Notes: generated by a model from the letters alone, not told the origin. A stretch of 64,000 bases of DNA from Millionella massiliensis (GCF_900104655.1 NZ_FNWD01000002.1:2464246-2528245), one strand, 5' to 3'; shown: positions 31,215 through 40,902, numbered from the stretch's first letter. Numbers and translations: made by a program.

Positions 31215-34200
31215 ATGAGCAAAAAATTCGCAGAGTATAAAGGACTTGATCTGCCTGCCACCGCTGCCGAAGTACTGGAGCAGTGGGACGGGGAGGATAC
31301 TTTTCATAAGAGTATCGAAACACGTGAGGGACATCCCACGTTCGTATTTTACGAAGGACCGCCCTCGGCAAACGGCGTGCCCGGCATTCACCACGTCATG
31401 GCCCGCACGATCAAAGACGTATTCTGCCGCTACAAGACCCAGAAAGGATTCCTCGTACACCGCAAGGCCGGTTGGGATACCCATGGGCTGCCCGTGGAAC
31501 TCGGGGTCGAAAAGAAACTCGGCATCACCAAAGAGGATATCGGCAAGAAAATCTCCATCGAAGAGTACAACCGCACCTGCCGCAAGGCCGTAATGGAGTA
31601 CACCGACCTGTGGAACAAACTCACCCGGCAGATGGGTTACTGGGTCGATACGGAGAACCCCTATATCACCTACGACAACAAATATATTGAAACCCTGTGG
31701 TGGATGCTCTCGCAGCTCTACGACAAGGGGCTGCTCTATAAGGGCTATACCATCCAGCCCTATTCGCCGGCCGCCGGAACCGGCCTCTCGAACCACGAGC
31801 TGAACCAGCCCGGCTGCTACCGCGACGTGAAGGATACCACCTGTACCGCACAGTTCAAGGTGATCCGCGACGCCCGCAGCGAATTCCTTTTCGAAGGGGG
31901 CGACGGGGCCGTCAAGGGTGACCTCTACTTCCTGGCCTGGACCACCACGCCCTGGACCCTGCCCAGCAACATGGCGCTGGCCGTGGGCCCCGGTATCACC
32001 TACGTGCAGGTGATCTGCAACAACCCCTACACCGGTACGGAGCAGACCGTCATCCTGGCCAAGGCCCTGCTCGAAAAGACCATGGCCGGTGCCAAAATCA
32101 AAGACTATACCGTCGTTCGCGAATTCAACGGGCCGCAGCTCGAAGGAATCCGTTACGAACAGTTGATTCCGTGGGTCAAACCCGCGCTGAGCGAGCTGAA
32201 GGGCGACGCTTTCCGCGTGATCGTGGCCGACTACGTGACCGTCGAAGACGGTACCGGGATTGTGCACATCGCCGCCACGTTCGGTGCCGATGACGACCGC
32301 GTGTCGAAACAGAACGGGATTGCGCCGATGCTGCTGCTCGACAAGGCCGGCAAATGGCAGCCCATGGTGGACCGCACCGGCAAATTCTTCCTGACCGAAG
32401 ATCTCGATGCCGATTTCGTGGCCCGCTATGTTGACGCCTCCTATTCGGAGTACGCCGGCAAGTTCGTGAAGAATGCCTACGACCCGAACAAGACCGACAA
32501 GGACGAAACCCTCGACGTGGAGATCTGCATGATGCTCAAAGCCAACAACCAGGTCTTCAAGATCGAAAAACATACCCACAACTATCCCCACTGCTGGCGT
32601 ACCGACAAACCGGTGCTCTACTATCCGCTCGACTCGTGGTTTATCCGCACCACGGCCGTGAAAGACAAACTGATCGAACTGAACAAGACGATCAACTGGA
32701 AACCCGTTTCGACCGGCGAAGGGCGCTTCGGCAAGTGGCTCGAAAACCTCGTCGACTGGAACCTTTCGCGTTCGCGCTACTGGGGTACCCCGTTGCCCAT
32801 CTGGGCCACCGAGGACCACAGCGAACTCAAGTGTATCGGTTCCGTCGCACAGCTCAAGGCCGAAATCGAAAAATCGATCGCCGCAGGGCTGATGACCGAA
32901 AATCCGCTGGCCTCGTTCCGCGAAGGCGACTTCTCGAAAGAGAACTACAACTCCTTCGACCTGCATCGCCCCTATGTCGATAACATCGTACTGGTCTCCT
33001 CGAAAGGCGAACCGATGCGCCGCGAAAGTGACCTGATCGACGTATGGTTCGACAGCGGCGCCATGCCCTATGCGCAGGTTCACTACCCGTTCGAAGTGGC
33101 CGAGGCGGACTTCAAAGGCAAAATCTATCCCGCCGACTTCATTGCCGAAGGTGTCGATCAGACCCGCGGCTGGTTCTTCACCCTCCACGCGCTGGCCACG
33201 ATGCTCTTCGACAGTGTTGCCTTCAAGAACATCATCTCCAACGGTCTGGTGCTCGACAAGAACGGCAACAAAATGTCGAAACGTCTGGGCAACGCCGTCG
33301 ATCCGTTCGAAGTGATGGACAAGTTCGGCCCCGATGCCGTGCGGTGGTACATGATCTCCAACTCGCAGCCGTGGGACAACCTCAAGTTCGACGTGGACGG
33401 GGTTGATGAAGTGCGTCGCAAATTCTTCGGAACCCTCTACAATACCTACAGCTTCTTCGCCCTCTACGCCAACGTGGACGGTTTCACTGGTTCCGAAGCC
33501 GAAATCCCCGTGGCCGAACGTCCCGAAATCGACCGCTGGATCATTTCGCTGCTCAACACGCTGGTGAAGAACGTTACCGACTCGCTCGAAAACTACGACC
33601 CGACCCCGGCGGCACGCGCCATCAGCGACTTCGTGAACGAAAACCTCTCGAACTGGTACGTGCGTCTGAACCGCAAGCGCTTCTGGGGCGGCGGTCTCAC
33701 GCCCGACAAGCTGGCGGCTTACCAGACCCTCTATACCTGTCTGAAGACCGTGACGCTGCTGGCTGCTCCCTTCGCTCCGTTCATCACGGACCGTATCTAT
33801 CGTGACCTGACTCATGGCGAAGCCGGTTCGGTTCATCTGGCTGCCTTCCCGACCTACGATGCAACGCGCGTGGACGAAGAACTCGAACGCCGCATGGAGC
33901 TGGCCCAGCGTGCTTCGTCGATGGTGCTCGCCCTGCGTCGCAAGGTCAACATCAAGGTTCGTCAACCGCTGAGCAAGATGATTATCCCGGTGCTCGATCC
34001 GGCGGTTCAGGCTCGTCTCGAAGCCGTCGAAAATCTGATCCTCAGCGAAGTGAATGTCAAGGAGGTCGAATATATCCACGAAACGACCGGTATCATCACC
34101 AAACGGATCAAACCCAACTTCAAGACCCTCGGCCCCAAATACGGCAAGCAGATGAAGGCCATCGCCGCCGCCGTAGCTGCCTTCTCGCAGGAGCAGATCG

Positions 34201-34631
34201 CTGCGATCGAAGCGCTGGCCGACGGTGCCACCTATTCGCTTGAAATTGCCGGTGGCGAAGCACTGCCCGTGGAACGTACCGACTTCGAGATCACCTCGGA
34301 AGACATGCCGGGCTGGCTCGTGGCTACCGAAGGCACGCTGACCATTGCGCTCGACATCGAGGTGACGCCCGAGCTCCGTGCCGAAGGGATTGCCCGCGAA
34401 CTGGTGAACCGTATCCAGAATCTGCGTAAGGAGCAGGGTTTCGAAGTGACCGACAAAATCCGTGTTACGGTCGAATCGAATCCCGAAACCGACGAGGCCG
34501 TGCGCAAGTACGCCGACTATATCGCCGCTCAGACACTGGCTCATGGTGGGGTGTCGGTCGCTGAAGGCAAACAGCGTTCGGCCATCGATATCGACGATAT
34601 GCTCTTGACGATCAGCGTCGAAAAACAGTAA
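31215..34631 (+). CDS. ileS: Isoleucyl-tRNA synthetase, type 2, with GIHH signature
   Basis: An 1138-residue class I synthetase that charges tRNA-Ile, with a large CP1 editing insertion, KMSKR at 686-690 and a long C-terminal anticodon-binding part. The length and KMSKR point to the eukaryote-like type 2 enzyme, which tolerates mupirocin. The first signature motif, normally HxGH, reads G-I-H-H at 57-60: the first and third positions are exchanged. This swapped GxHH form has been described in type 2 IleRS with extreme mupirocin resistance. The promoter is strong and the gene stands alone. ATG 31215 is the family start. No T-box leader is present. Confidence 0.96.
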   Translation: MSKKFAEYKGLDLPATAAEVLEQWDGEDTFHKSIETREGHPTFVFYEGPPSANGVPGIHHVMARTIKDVFCRYKTQKGFLVHRKAGWDTHGLPVELGVEKKLGITKEDIGKKISIEEYNRTCRKAVMEYTDLWNKLTRQMGYWVDTENPYITYDNKYIETLWWMLSQLYDKGLLYKGYTIQPYSPAAGTGLSNHELNQPGCYRDVKDTTCTAQFKVIRDARSEFLFEGGDGAVKGDLYFLAWTTTPWTLPSNMALAVGPGITYVQVICNNPYTGTEQTVILAKALLEKTMAGAKIKDYTVVREFNGPQLEGIRYEQLIPWVKPALSELKGDAFRVIVADYVTVEDGTGIVHIAATFGADDDRVSKQNGIAPMLLLDKAGKWQPMVDRTGKFFLTEDLDADFVARYVDASYSEYAGKFVKNAYDPNKTDKDETLDVEICMMLKANNQVFKIEKHTHNYPHCWRTDKPVLYYPLDSWFIRTTAVKDKLIELNKTINWKPVSTGEGRFGKWLENLVDWNLSRSRYWGTPLPIWATEDHSELKCIGSVAQLKAEIEKSIAAGLMTENPLASFREGDFSKENYNSFDLHRPYVDNIVLVSSKGEPMRRESDLIDVWFDSGAMPYAQVHYPFEVAEADFKGKIYPADFIAEGVDQTRGWFFTLHALATMLFDSVAFKNIISNGLVLDKNGNKMSKRLGNAVDPFEVMDKFGPDAVRWYMISNSQPWDNLKFDVDGVDEVRRKFFGTLYNTYSFFALYANVDGFTGSEAEIPVAERPEIDRWIISLLNTLVKNVTDSLENYDPTPAARAISDFVNENLSNWYVRLNRKRFWGGGLTPDKLAAYQTLYTCLKTVTLLAAPFAPFITDRIYRDLTHGEAGSVHLAAFPTYDATRVDEELERRMELAQRASSMVLALRRKVNIKVRQPLSKMIIPVLDPAVQARLEAVENLILSEVNVKEVEYIHETTGIITKRIKPNFKTLGPKYGKQMKAIAAAVAAFSQEQIAAIEALADGATYSLEIAGGEALPVERTDFEITSEDMPGWLVATEGTLTIALDIEVTPELRAEGIARELVNRIQNLRKEQGFEVTDKIRVTVESNPETDEAVRKYADYIAAQTLAHGGVSVAEGKQRSAIDIDDMLLTISVEKQ

Positions 34632-34815
34632 ACCGATCTTCCCGTTCTGTTCCGGGCCGCCCTCAGGGGGTGAGCATGGCGAGAGACTGCAAAGGATGGA
34701 GATTTGATTGGCGACGGGCTGTGAAGTTTGCGTATGTGCAGAAGGCGAGGTGCGGAAGGCGAGAGGCAGGAGACGAAGGCAGGGTAGTTTCTCCGGGACG
34801 GAATGCCATATTAGG

Positions 34816-34860
34816 AAACGAGAAGCAGAAAACCCACATGGTTTTCTGCTTCTCGTTTTT
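34816..34860 (+). terminator. ileS terminator
   Basis: A perfect 18-bp stem (34816-34833 with 34841-34858) ending in TTTTT. It lies about 190 nt after the stop codon. Confidence 0.82.
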
Positions 34861-35034
34861 GTGCCAAGCGAGGAATGCAAAAGGATGAGTGTGAAGTTGC
34901 TGATGTCGGGCACTCCCGACAGATGGAAAGTTATGTCCGCTTCGGAAGGTGGAAAAAATGGAGAAGTGGGAACAGAGTTCGAACGGTATCGGAGCGATGG
35001 GGCTCGCTCCGTGAAGAGGTAAAGTTTGGGTATA

Positions 35035-35072
35035 AAATATCCCCCTAAAAGTCGTCTTTTAGGGGGATATTT
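35035..35072 (-). terminator. Terminator of the sulfatase-maturase gene
   Basis: A perfect 17-bp stem (35035-35051 with 35056-35072) with a 4-nt loop, 25 nt beyond the stop codon. On the minus strand the stem's right arm ends in ATTTTA. Confidence 0.85.
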
Positions 35073-35096
35073 GTTGAGTGCGTGTGTTTCGAGGGG

Positions 35097-36371
35097 TTAA
35101 AACAGCCCCATGCGCTGGCGGGCCCACGGTATGACCAGTGCCGCCGGCTGACCCTGTTCCAACAGTTCGCGCATCTTCAGCATGTAGGGCTCCGAATGTT
35201 TGTAGAAGGCTGTCAGCCCCTCGCAAAGGGTGTTGATCCGTTCGTCATGATTGCTCTTCGACGGCGTGAAGCGGTGTTTCGGGCATTCGCCGTGGCAGAG
35301 GTGTACGTAGCGGCAGCGCGTGCATTCGGTCGGCAGCGTGTTGCGCTTGTTCAGCCCGAAGCGGAACTGCTCCGGACTCTCGAACATGCTCCGCAGGTGG
35401 TCGGTGGCGATATTGCCCAGCCGATACTCCGGATAGACGAAGTGGTCGCACGAGTAGACGTCGCCGTTATGTTCGACCACCAGCGCGTCGCCGCACGTCT
35501 CGCAGAAGGCACACAGACCCGGCCGTACGCCGCACCAGCCGGCCAGCGTCGCGTCGAACATCTGGACGAAGAAGGTGCCCACGTCGCCCGTGACCCATTC
35601 GTCGAAAATGTCGTTCAGAAAACGGCCGTAGGCCGCTGCCGAGATCGACCATTCGGCGCGGTGCGAGTCGGGATCATCCGGGCTGACGATCACTTCGCGC
35701 GGCCACCCTTCGACCCGTTTCACGTGTTCCACTACGGGCAGAAACTGCATGAAGCGGCTGCCGATGCTCTTCATGAAGCGATAGATTTCGCGTCCCTTGC
35801 CTTCGGAGGCGGCGCTGACTGCCGACAGGGTGTTGAATTCGGCTCCGTTCATGGCCAGCAGCTCGATGCCCCGCATGACGCTGTCGAAAGTCGGCCGACC
35901 GCCGCGGTTGTGCCGGTTGGCGTCGTGGACACTGGCCGGGCCGTCGATCGAAACGCCCACCAGAAAGTGGTGCTCGGCGAAAAACTGTGCCCACTCGGCC
36001 GTAATCAGCGTACCGTTGGTCTGGAGCGAATTTTCGATCTGTTTGTCGCCCTTGTATTTCTTTTGCAACTCCATCGCACGGCGGAAAAAGTCCAGACCGG
36101 CCAGCAGCGGTTCGCCGCCGTGCCAGCAGAACGATACGACCGGGACCTGGTTGCCCTGGATGTATTGCTGGATGAACTCTTCGAGCAGTTCGTCGCTCAT
36201 CACGTCCGTCGGGCGGACCTTGGGGGCCTGAAGCTCCTTGTCGAGGTAGTAGCAGTAGGTGCAGTCGAGGTTGCAGGTGGCGCCGACCGGTTTCACCATG
36301 GCACCGAAGGCGGTGGCGCGGTGACGTTTCAGTGCGTCGCCGAACGAGAGGGTGGCTTTCTTCTTTTTCAT
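35097..36371 (-). CDS. Anaerobic sulfatase-maturating enzyme (radical SAM, SPASM)
   Basis: A 424-residue radical-SAM enzyme. The cluster motif C33-x3-C37-x2-C40 (TCNLDCTYCYY) binds the SAM-reactive 4Fe-4S cluster. The C-terminal third has a SPASM set of cysteines (CGVRPGLCAFCETCGD, YSCDHF, CTRCRYVHLCHGEC) for two more clusters. Such enzymes oxidise Ser or Cys in sulfatases to formylglycine without oxygen. The Ser-type sulfatase at 25340-26947 is a ready substrate. The basic start MKKKK and ATG 36371 are clear. An AraC regulator gene lies just upstream on the same strand (51 nt) and may be in the same transcript. Confidence 0.92.
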   Translation of the reverse strand: MKKKKATLSFGDALKRHRATAFGAMVKPVGATCNLDCTYCYYLDKELQAPKVRPTDVMSDELLEEFIQQYIQGNQVPVVSFCWHGGEPLLAGLDFFRRAMELQKKYKGDKQIENSLQTNGTLITAEWAQFFAEHHFLVGVSIDGPASVHDANRHNRGGRPTFDSVMRGIELLAMNGAEFNTLSAVSAASEGKGREIYRFMKSIGSRFMQFLPVVEHVKRVEGWPREVIVSPDDPDSHRAEWSISAAAYGRFLNDIFDEWVTGDVGTFFVQMFDATLAGWCGVRPGLCAFCETCGDALVVEHNGDVYSCDHFVYPEYRLGNIATDHLRSMFESPEQFRFGLNKRNTLPTECTRCRYVHLCHGECPKHRFTPSKSNHDERINTLCEGLTAFYKHSEPYMLKMRELLEQGQPAALVIPWARQRMGLF

Positions 36372-36422
36372 CGTGGCGTAAAGATAGTGAAAGTTTCACG
36401 GAGAGCGGGGTGTCGCTCCGGA

Positions 36423-37313
36423 TTAAGTGCGGCTCTCCTTGCGGAAACCGAGCGGTGTTTTGCCGGTGTTGCGGCGGAAAAACTTGCAGAAACCGGGGGC
36501 GTCGCTGAAACCGAGCTGAAGGGCGATCTCGTTTACGCTGAAACGGGTGGTGCTCAGTAGTGTGCCGGCCTCCATGACCAGCAGGTCGTTCAGAATCTGC
36601 CCCACGCTCCGACCGGTCCCCTCGCGGATGATGCGCGAGAGATACTGTTCGCTGATGGCCAGCCGGTCGGCATAGAAACGGATGAAGTGCTGGTCGCGGA
36701 AGTGACGGGTGGCCAGTGCGTGGAACTCCTGGAGAATGTGCTCCTTGTGGGTGAGGTGGCGCGAGATGACCGTTTTGCGCGAGAGGATGTCGGCGATGTC
36801 CAGAAAGAGCCCCTGGCACGAGGTCCGCAGCCGCGGCCGCAGGAAATGGTGGTCCGAGACCAGCAGCTGCATCAGTGCTTCGAGTTGCAGCCGGAGGCTC
36901 TGTGTTTCGGGTTCGGTCAGCGGGATGGTGTACTGGCGATTGCGGCGCAGTGTGGCCAGCAGCAGGGCGATGGTCTGGTCCAGGGCGCTGTCTTCGGCAC
37001 GCATCCCCTCGGAGAGGGTCAGGGTGATGAACCGGATATCGCGACTGGCGAAGAGGTGGTCGGTCAGGTAGTTGGCGCCGTGGATCAGCAGCGTGCCGGT
37101 CTGAAGCTCGATGTGTTCGCCGTTGAGGCGAACCTCGGAACGTCCGGCCAGCATCAGTATCAGATAGAGCTCGCGGTTGAAATAGCTCTCGTTGGCCGGG
37201 TAGCTACGGTCGTCGTAGCGGCTGTGGAAACAGGCGATCTGATTTTCGAAATGGGGCAGCTCGGGATGGTCGCGCAGCAGCCGGGCATTATCGACTATAA
37301 GAGATTTGACCAT
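36423..37313 (-). CDS. AraC family transcriptional regulator
   Basis: A 296-residue protein with an N-terminal cupin-like sensing domain (about 20-150) and two C-terminal helix-turn-helix units (about 190-290), including ISEQYLSRIIREGTGRSVGQILN and the FSDAPGFCKFFRRNTGKTPLGFR block that defines the family. It most likely activates nearby genes in response to a small molecule. Candidates are the maturase gene 51 nt downstream or the divergent membrane-protein gene. The ligand cannot be read from sequence. Confidence 0.88.
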   Translation of the reverse strand: MVKSLIVDNARLLRDHPELPHFENQIACFHSRYDDRSYPANESYFNRELYLILMLAGRSEVRLNGEHIELQTGTLLIHGANYLTDHLFASRDIRFITLTLSEGMRAEDSALDQTIALLLATLRRNRQYTIPLTEPETQSLRLQLEALMQLLVSDHHFLRPRLRTSCQGLFLDIADILSRKTVISRHLTHKEHILQEFHALATRHFRDQHFIRFYADRLAISEQYLSRIIREGTGRSVGQILNDLLVMEAGTLLSTTRFSVNEIALQLGFSDAPGFCKFFRRNTGKTPLGFRKESRT

Positions 37314-37445
37314 TTTGTCAGTGAATTTACAGGGATAAATTTATGATTTGTTTCGTGAATGGCAAAATTTGGCTCGGATTGGATAATGAAATTTATTTAA
37401 AAACTCGGACCTTTGCACCGTTTTTGGAAAGGGATCAATCGAACT

Positions 37446-38117
37446 ATGAATTGGAAAGAAAATCTTTGGCGTTATTCGATGTTTGTGGTCGGCCTCTATT
37501 TCCTGTCGGCCGGCGTGGTGCTGATCGTGCGGTCGGCACTGGGAACTACGCCCATTTCGAGCGTTAACTATGTGGTGAGCATTAATAGTCCGTTGTCGCT
37601 CGGTACCTGTACGTTTCTGATCAACATGTTGCTGATTATCGGCCAGTTCTGGCTGCTTCGCGAGCGTCGTAGCCGACAGGATACGGTTGAGATCCTGTTG
37701 CAGATTCCCTTTTCGTTCGTCTTTGCGGCCTTTATCGATCTCAATATGGTGTTGACCAGTGGATTGCAGCCGACCAGCTATCCGATGTCGCTGGCGATAC
37801 TTGCGGCCGGTTGCGTTGTGCAGGCGATTGGTGTGGTGCTCGAAATCAAACCCCGCGTGGCGATGATGAGCGCTGAAGCCTTTGTCAAATACGCTTCGCA
37901 GCGGTATAATCTGGAGTTCGGCAAATGCAAGGTGCGTTTCGATGTTACGCTGGTGTTGCTGGCTGTGATTCTCTCGCTGCTCTTTACCCGCTACGTGGAA
38001 GGGGTGCGCGAAGGGTCGGTCATCGCGGCGTGTGCTACGGGCTACATTGTCAGCTTCCTGAATAACAAAATCATGACGCGGCGTATGCTGAACCGGATCT
38101 GCTCGATCTGGCGTTAG
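37446..38117 (+). CDS. YczE/DUF6198 family membrane protein
   Basis: A 223-residue inner-membrane protein with about five to six hydrophobic helices. The conserved opening SAGVVLIVRSALGTTPISSVNYVVS and the central FAAFIDLNMVL match the YczE/YitT-like family, whose function is not established; some members sit beside peptide or siderophore genes. ATG 37446 was chosen as it leads into the first helix. It diverges from the AraC regulator, which may control it. A CCTTTGC resembling a -7 box lies near 37410, but the upstream TA is missing. Confidence 0.75.
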   Translation: MNWKENLWRYSMFVVGLYFLSAGVVLIVRSALGTTPISSVNYVVSINSPLSLGTCTFLINMLLIIGQFWLLRERRSRQDTVEILLQIPFSFVFAAFIDLNMVLTSGLQPTSYPMSLAILAAGCVVQAIGVVLEIKPRVAMMSAEAFVKYASQRYNLEFGKCKVRFDVTLVLLAVILSLLFTRYVEGVREGSVIAACATGYIVSFLNNKIMTRRMLNRICSIWR

Positions 38118-38215
38118 TAGTGGCGGTGCATACGGTGCGTCAGGAGTGATTCCTGCTTCCGGCAGGGTCGGCAACGGCCCAACCGAGGCGGGGATTTTTT
38201 GTATCTTTATGCCGC

Positions 38216-39163
38216 ATGAAACGCAACGCTCGACATAACAGACGTCCGAAACGGCGGGGAAAGATTCCACGTCGCGTGTGGGTGTGGACGGTGGTCTGGC
38301 TGGTGCTGGCCATCGTTGCGATCGCCTGTTCCCACCGTTTTCTGCCCGGGGCTCCGCCGATGCAGCAGCGGGCTGAACGGGTTGCGCGTCCGGCAGAGGC
38401 AACCGCAGCACGGACGGAGGAGAAGGTCACCACGCGATCCGAAGGAAAAGCTGTCGCGCGACCGACAGATGGAGGTTCTGTCTCCTCGAAGAGCGAACGA
38501 AAAGTATTGCCCGGCGGACTTGAACTTCCGGCCGTGGGGCGTAACGATACGTTGATTTACAACGAGGTGGGGCGCTACACGTTTCTCTACCGGCCGTCGT
38601 GCAAGGTGTCGCAGTGGGTGGCCTACAAACTCACGCGCAGCGACGTTGCGGGCGGAGCGGACCGTAGTGATGCCTTTCGTGAGGATCCCCGTCTGGCCCG
38701 GTTCGGATGGCCGTCGGCTACGAATGCCGATTACAAGGGGAGCGGTTACGACCGGGGCCATTTGCTGCCTTCGGCCGACCGGAAATCTTCGGTCGAGGCC
38801 AATCGGGCGACTTTTCTTTACTCCAACATGGCTCCCCAGTTGCCGAAACTGAACCGCGGAGCGTGGAAGGTGCTCGAGGAACGGTTGCGTCGGCTGACGG
38901 CCGATTACGATACGTTGTACGTTGTGGTGGGAACGGTGGTGGATCGCTCGCCGAAGTCGATCGGTGACGGGGTGGCGGTGCCGCGGCTCTTTTTCAAGGC
39001 GGTGGCGTTGCGTCGGGGCGATGATTTCCGGGGCGAAGCCTATGTGATGCCCAACAGTGCCAGCGAGTTGGCCGGTAAAAGTTATGACCGTTTCGAGGTG
39101 ACAGTGGACAGCGTGGAACGGTTGACCGGTCTGGATCTGTTCCCGCGGATTGCCGGATTTTAA
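38216..39163 (+). CDS. DNA/RNA non-specific endonuclease (NucA type), membrane-anchored
   Basis: A 315-residue protein. A very basic N-terminus (MKRNARHNRRPKRRGK) and one hydrophobic helix (about 21-40) form an uncleaved or cleaved export signal, then a low-complexity linker (to about 100). The beta-beta-alpha-metal nuclease domain carries DRGH with catalytic H182 and the NMAPQ magnesium-site region. Such enzymes cut DNA and RNA without sequence preference outside the cytoplasm, for nutrition or defence. No immunity-protein gene of the NuiA kind is seen beside it. ATG 38216 is the only sensible start. Confidence 0.88.
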   Translation: MKRNARHNRRPKRRGKIPRRVWVWTVVWLVLAIVAIACSHRFLPGAPPMQQRAERVARPAEATAARTEEKVTTRSEGKAVARPTDGGSVSSKSERKVLPGGLELPAVGRNDTLIYNEVGRYTFLYRPSCKVSQWVAYKLTRSDVAGGADRSDAFREDPRLARFGWPSATNADYKGSGYDRGHLLPSADRKSSVEANRATFLYSNMAPQLPKLNRGAWKVLEERLRRLTADYDTLYVVVGTVVDRSPKSIGDGVAVPRLFFKAVALRRGDDFRGEAYVMPNSASELAGKSYDRFEVTVDSVERLTGLDLFPRIAGF

Positions 39164-39382
39164 AGGCTGTGTGGTGTGGGGGAACAACACGGGCGACTGT
39201 GGATGTTTTAATGGGGAAGGTTTTATGGAGTCTTCGGTTGCGGGTCAGGTGCGTCGATGGTGATGTGGAATTGTCTTCTCCCGTGTTTGGGGAACGCGTT
39301 TTTGGGGCGGAGTTGCTGTCCGAAGCGGAAAGTCCGAGGTGAGAGTTGCTCGATAAGAAACATTGAGTAGATGGATAAAGTG

Positions 39383-39420
39383 TAACGGCCCGTTCTGCAT
39401 GATAGCAGAACGGGCCGTTA
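39383..39420. terminator. Bidirectional terminator nuclease/obgE
   Basis: A perfect 16-bp stem (39383-39398 with 39405-39420) and a 6-nt loop between two convergent genes. T-tracts are weak on both sides. Confidence 0.6.
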
Positions 39421-39454
39421 CTCGCTTGTGCTGGGTGTAAATTCCACAGCGGGG

Positions 39455-40465
39455 TTACTCTTCGGTCAAGGCTGACCAAAGCATGTCCTTCAGTTCGCGA
39501 ATGTGCAGACCAGCTACGGAGGAGATAAATAGGCGTGGAATGCCGCGCAATTCGGGGGCTGCATCGAGTTCCTGACTCAGTGCCTCGGTCAGCTCTTCGT
39601 CGAGCATGTCGCTCTTGGTGACGGCCAGCAGCCGCCGTTTGTCGAGCATTTCGGGATTGTACTGTCGCAATTCGTTAAGCAGGATGTTGTATTCCCGCAC
39701 GATCTCTTTCGTGTCGGCGGGAACCATGAACAGCAGCACGGAGTTGCGCTCGATGTGGCGCAGAAAACGGGTGCCGATGCCGCGACCTTCATGGGCGCCT
39801 TCGATGATGCCGGGGATATCGGCCATCACAAAGGAGTGTCCGTCGCGCACTTCGACGATGCCGAGATTGGGCTCCAGCGTGGTGAAGGCGTAGTCGGCAA
39901 TCTTGGGTTTGGCGGCCGATACGACCGACAGCAGGGTCGATTTGCCGGCATTTGGGAAACCAACCAGTCCGACGTCGGCCAGCACTTTCAGTTCCAGAAT
40001 AAACCATCCCTCCTGCATGGGCTCGCCGGGTTGGGCGTAGCGGGGGGCCTGATTGGTGGCGGTGCGGAAGTGCCAGTTGCCGAGTCCGCCGCGGCCGCCG
40101 CGCACGAGGATCACTTCCTGGCGGTCTTCGGTCACTTCGGCAACGACTTCGCCGGTCTCGGCGTCTTTGGCCACGGTGCCGAGCGGTACGTCGAGGATGA
40201 TATCTTTGCCGTCGCGGCCGTGGCTTTTGGCGCCGCTGCCTCCTTCGCCGTTTTCGGCCATCTGGTGGCGCTGGTATTTGAGGTGGATCAGGGTCCAGTA
40301 CTGGCTGTTGCCGCGCAGGATCACGTGGCCGCCGCGACCGCCGTCGCCGCCGTCGGGACCGCCGAATTCGATGTATTTCTCGCGACGAAAATGGCACGAG
40401 CCGGGACCGCCGTTGCCGGAGCGGGCGTAAATCTTGACGTAGTCTACGAAGTTCGAGGATGCCAT
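39455..40465 (-). CDS. obgE: GTPase Obg/CgtA
   Basis: A 336-residue ribosome-associated GTPase for large-subunit assembly and growth control. The glycine-rich Obg fold is at 1-158 ([24 protein letters not shown]). The G domain follows with G1 GFPNAGKS (169-176), [12 protein letters not shown] and TKSD. The C-terminal OCT-type extension is absent, as in many Bacteroidota. A minus-strand TACATTTG (40528-40521) is its likely -7 element. It points away from the tRNA operon. Confidence 0.96.
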   Translation of the reverse strand: MASSNFVDYVKIYARSGNGGPGSCHFRREKYIEFGGPDGGDGGRGGHVILRGNSQYWTLIHLKYQRHQMAENGEGGSGAKSHGRDGKDIILDVPLGTVAKDAETGEVVAEVTEDRQEVILVRGGRGGLGNWHFRTATNQAPRYAQPGEPMQEGWFILELKVLADVGLVGFPNAGKSTLLSVVSAAKPKIADYAFTTLEPNLGIVEVRDGHSFVMADIPGIIEGAHEGRGIGTRFLRHIERNSVLLFMVPADTKEIVREYNILLNELRQYNPEMLDKRRLLAVTKSDMLDEELTEALSQELDAAPELRGIPRLFISSVAGLHIRELKDMLWSALTEE

Positions 40466-40558
40466 GGGTGGATTGGGTGATTTGGATACGGATTCAGCAG
40501 GCGCGGGGCCTTTCTGACCACAAATGTACGCTTTTTTGAGAATTTTTCGGGCTTGGGA

Positions 40559-40589
40559 TTTGCGGATATACTTTTCTTTCCTATCTTTG
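40559..40589 (+). promoter_or_regulatory. Promoter of the tRNA operon, perfect consensus
   Basis: TTTG (40559-40562), 19 nt, TATCTTTG (40582-40589), 13 nt before the tRNA-Thr 5' end. Confidence 0.82.
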
Positions 40590-40602
40590 CACTCGCAAAA
40601 AC

Positions 40603-40676
40603 GCCGATGTAGCTCAGTTGGCCAGAGCAGCTGATTTGTAATCAGCTGGTCGGGGGTTCGAATCCCTCCATCGGCT
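40603..40676 (+). tRNA. tRNA-Thr (anticodon UGU)
   Basis: A 74-nt cloverleaf. The acceptor stem GCCGATG pairs with CATCGGC, the anticodon arm GCTGA-TTTGTAA-TCAGC shows TGT, and the T arm carries GGTTCGAATCC. CCA is not encoded. Confidence 0.96.
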
Positions 40677-40690
40677 CACCTATGGTGAGC

Positions 40691-40790
40691 GAGCCGGGGG
40701 GCGAGAGAAAGGAGGAGGGGTAAGAGAGGGAGCAACGAGAAGAGAGTGAGAGAGGGGGAAGGAGAGATGGAAAGAGAGACAGAATACAGG
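40691..40790 (+). other. Polypurine tract between tRNA genes
   Basis: About 100 nt almost wholly of G and A on the + strand, with many GAGAG and GGAGG runs, between tRNA-Thr and tRNA-Tyr. No gene or hairpin was found in it. Confidence 0.7.
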
Positions 40791-40819
40791 GCCGGCTGTC
40801 ATCATACATAGTTCTTTCG

Positions 40820-40902
40820 GGCGGATACCAGAGTGGCCAAATGGGGCAGACTGTAAATCTGCTGGCGTACGCCTTCGGTGGTTCGAATCCATCTCCGCCC
40901 AC
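40820..40902 (+). tRNA. tRNA-Tyr (anticodon GUA)
   Basis: An 83-nt cloverleaf with the long variable arm expected for bacterial tRNA-Tyr. The acceptor GGGCGGA pairs with TCCGCCC, and the anticodon arm GCAGA-CTGTAAA-TCTGC shows GTA. CCA is not encoded. Confidence 0.96.

Larger units (their letters stand above)
34632..35096. other. Convergent intergenic region ileS/maturase
   Basis: About 465 nt with two strong terminators, one for each flanking gene, and no supported gene between them. Confidence 0.65.

Noticed and set aside
31209..34913. Open frame of 1234 codons on the minus strand opposite ileS
   Set aside because: Pure antisense shadow of ileS, without domain features; long antisense frames also face the GH38 gene, valS and groEL.
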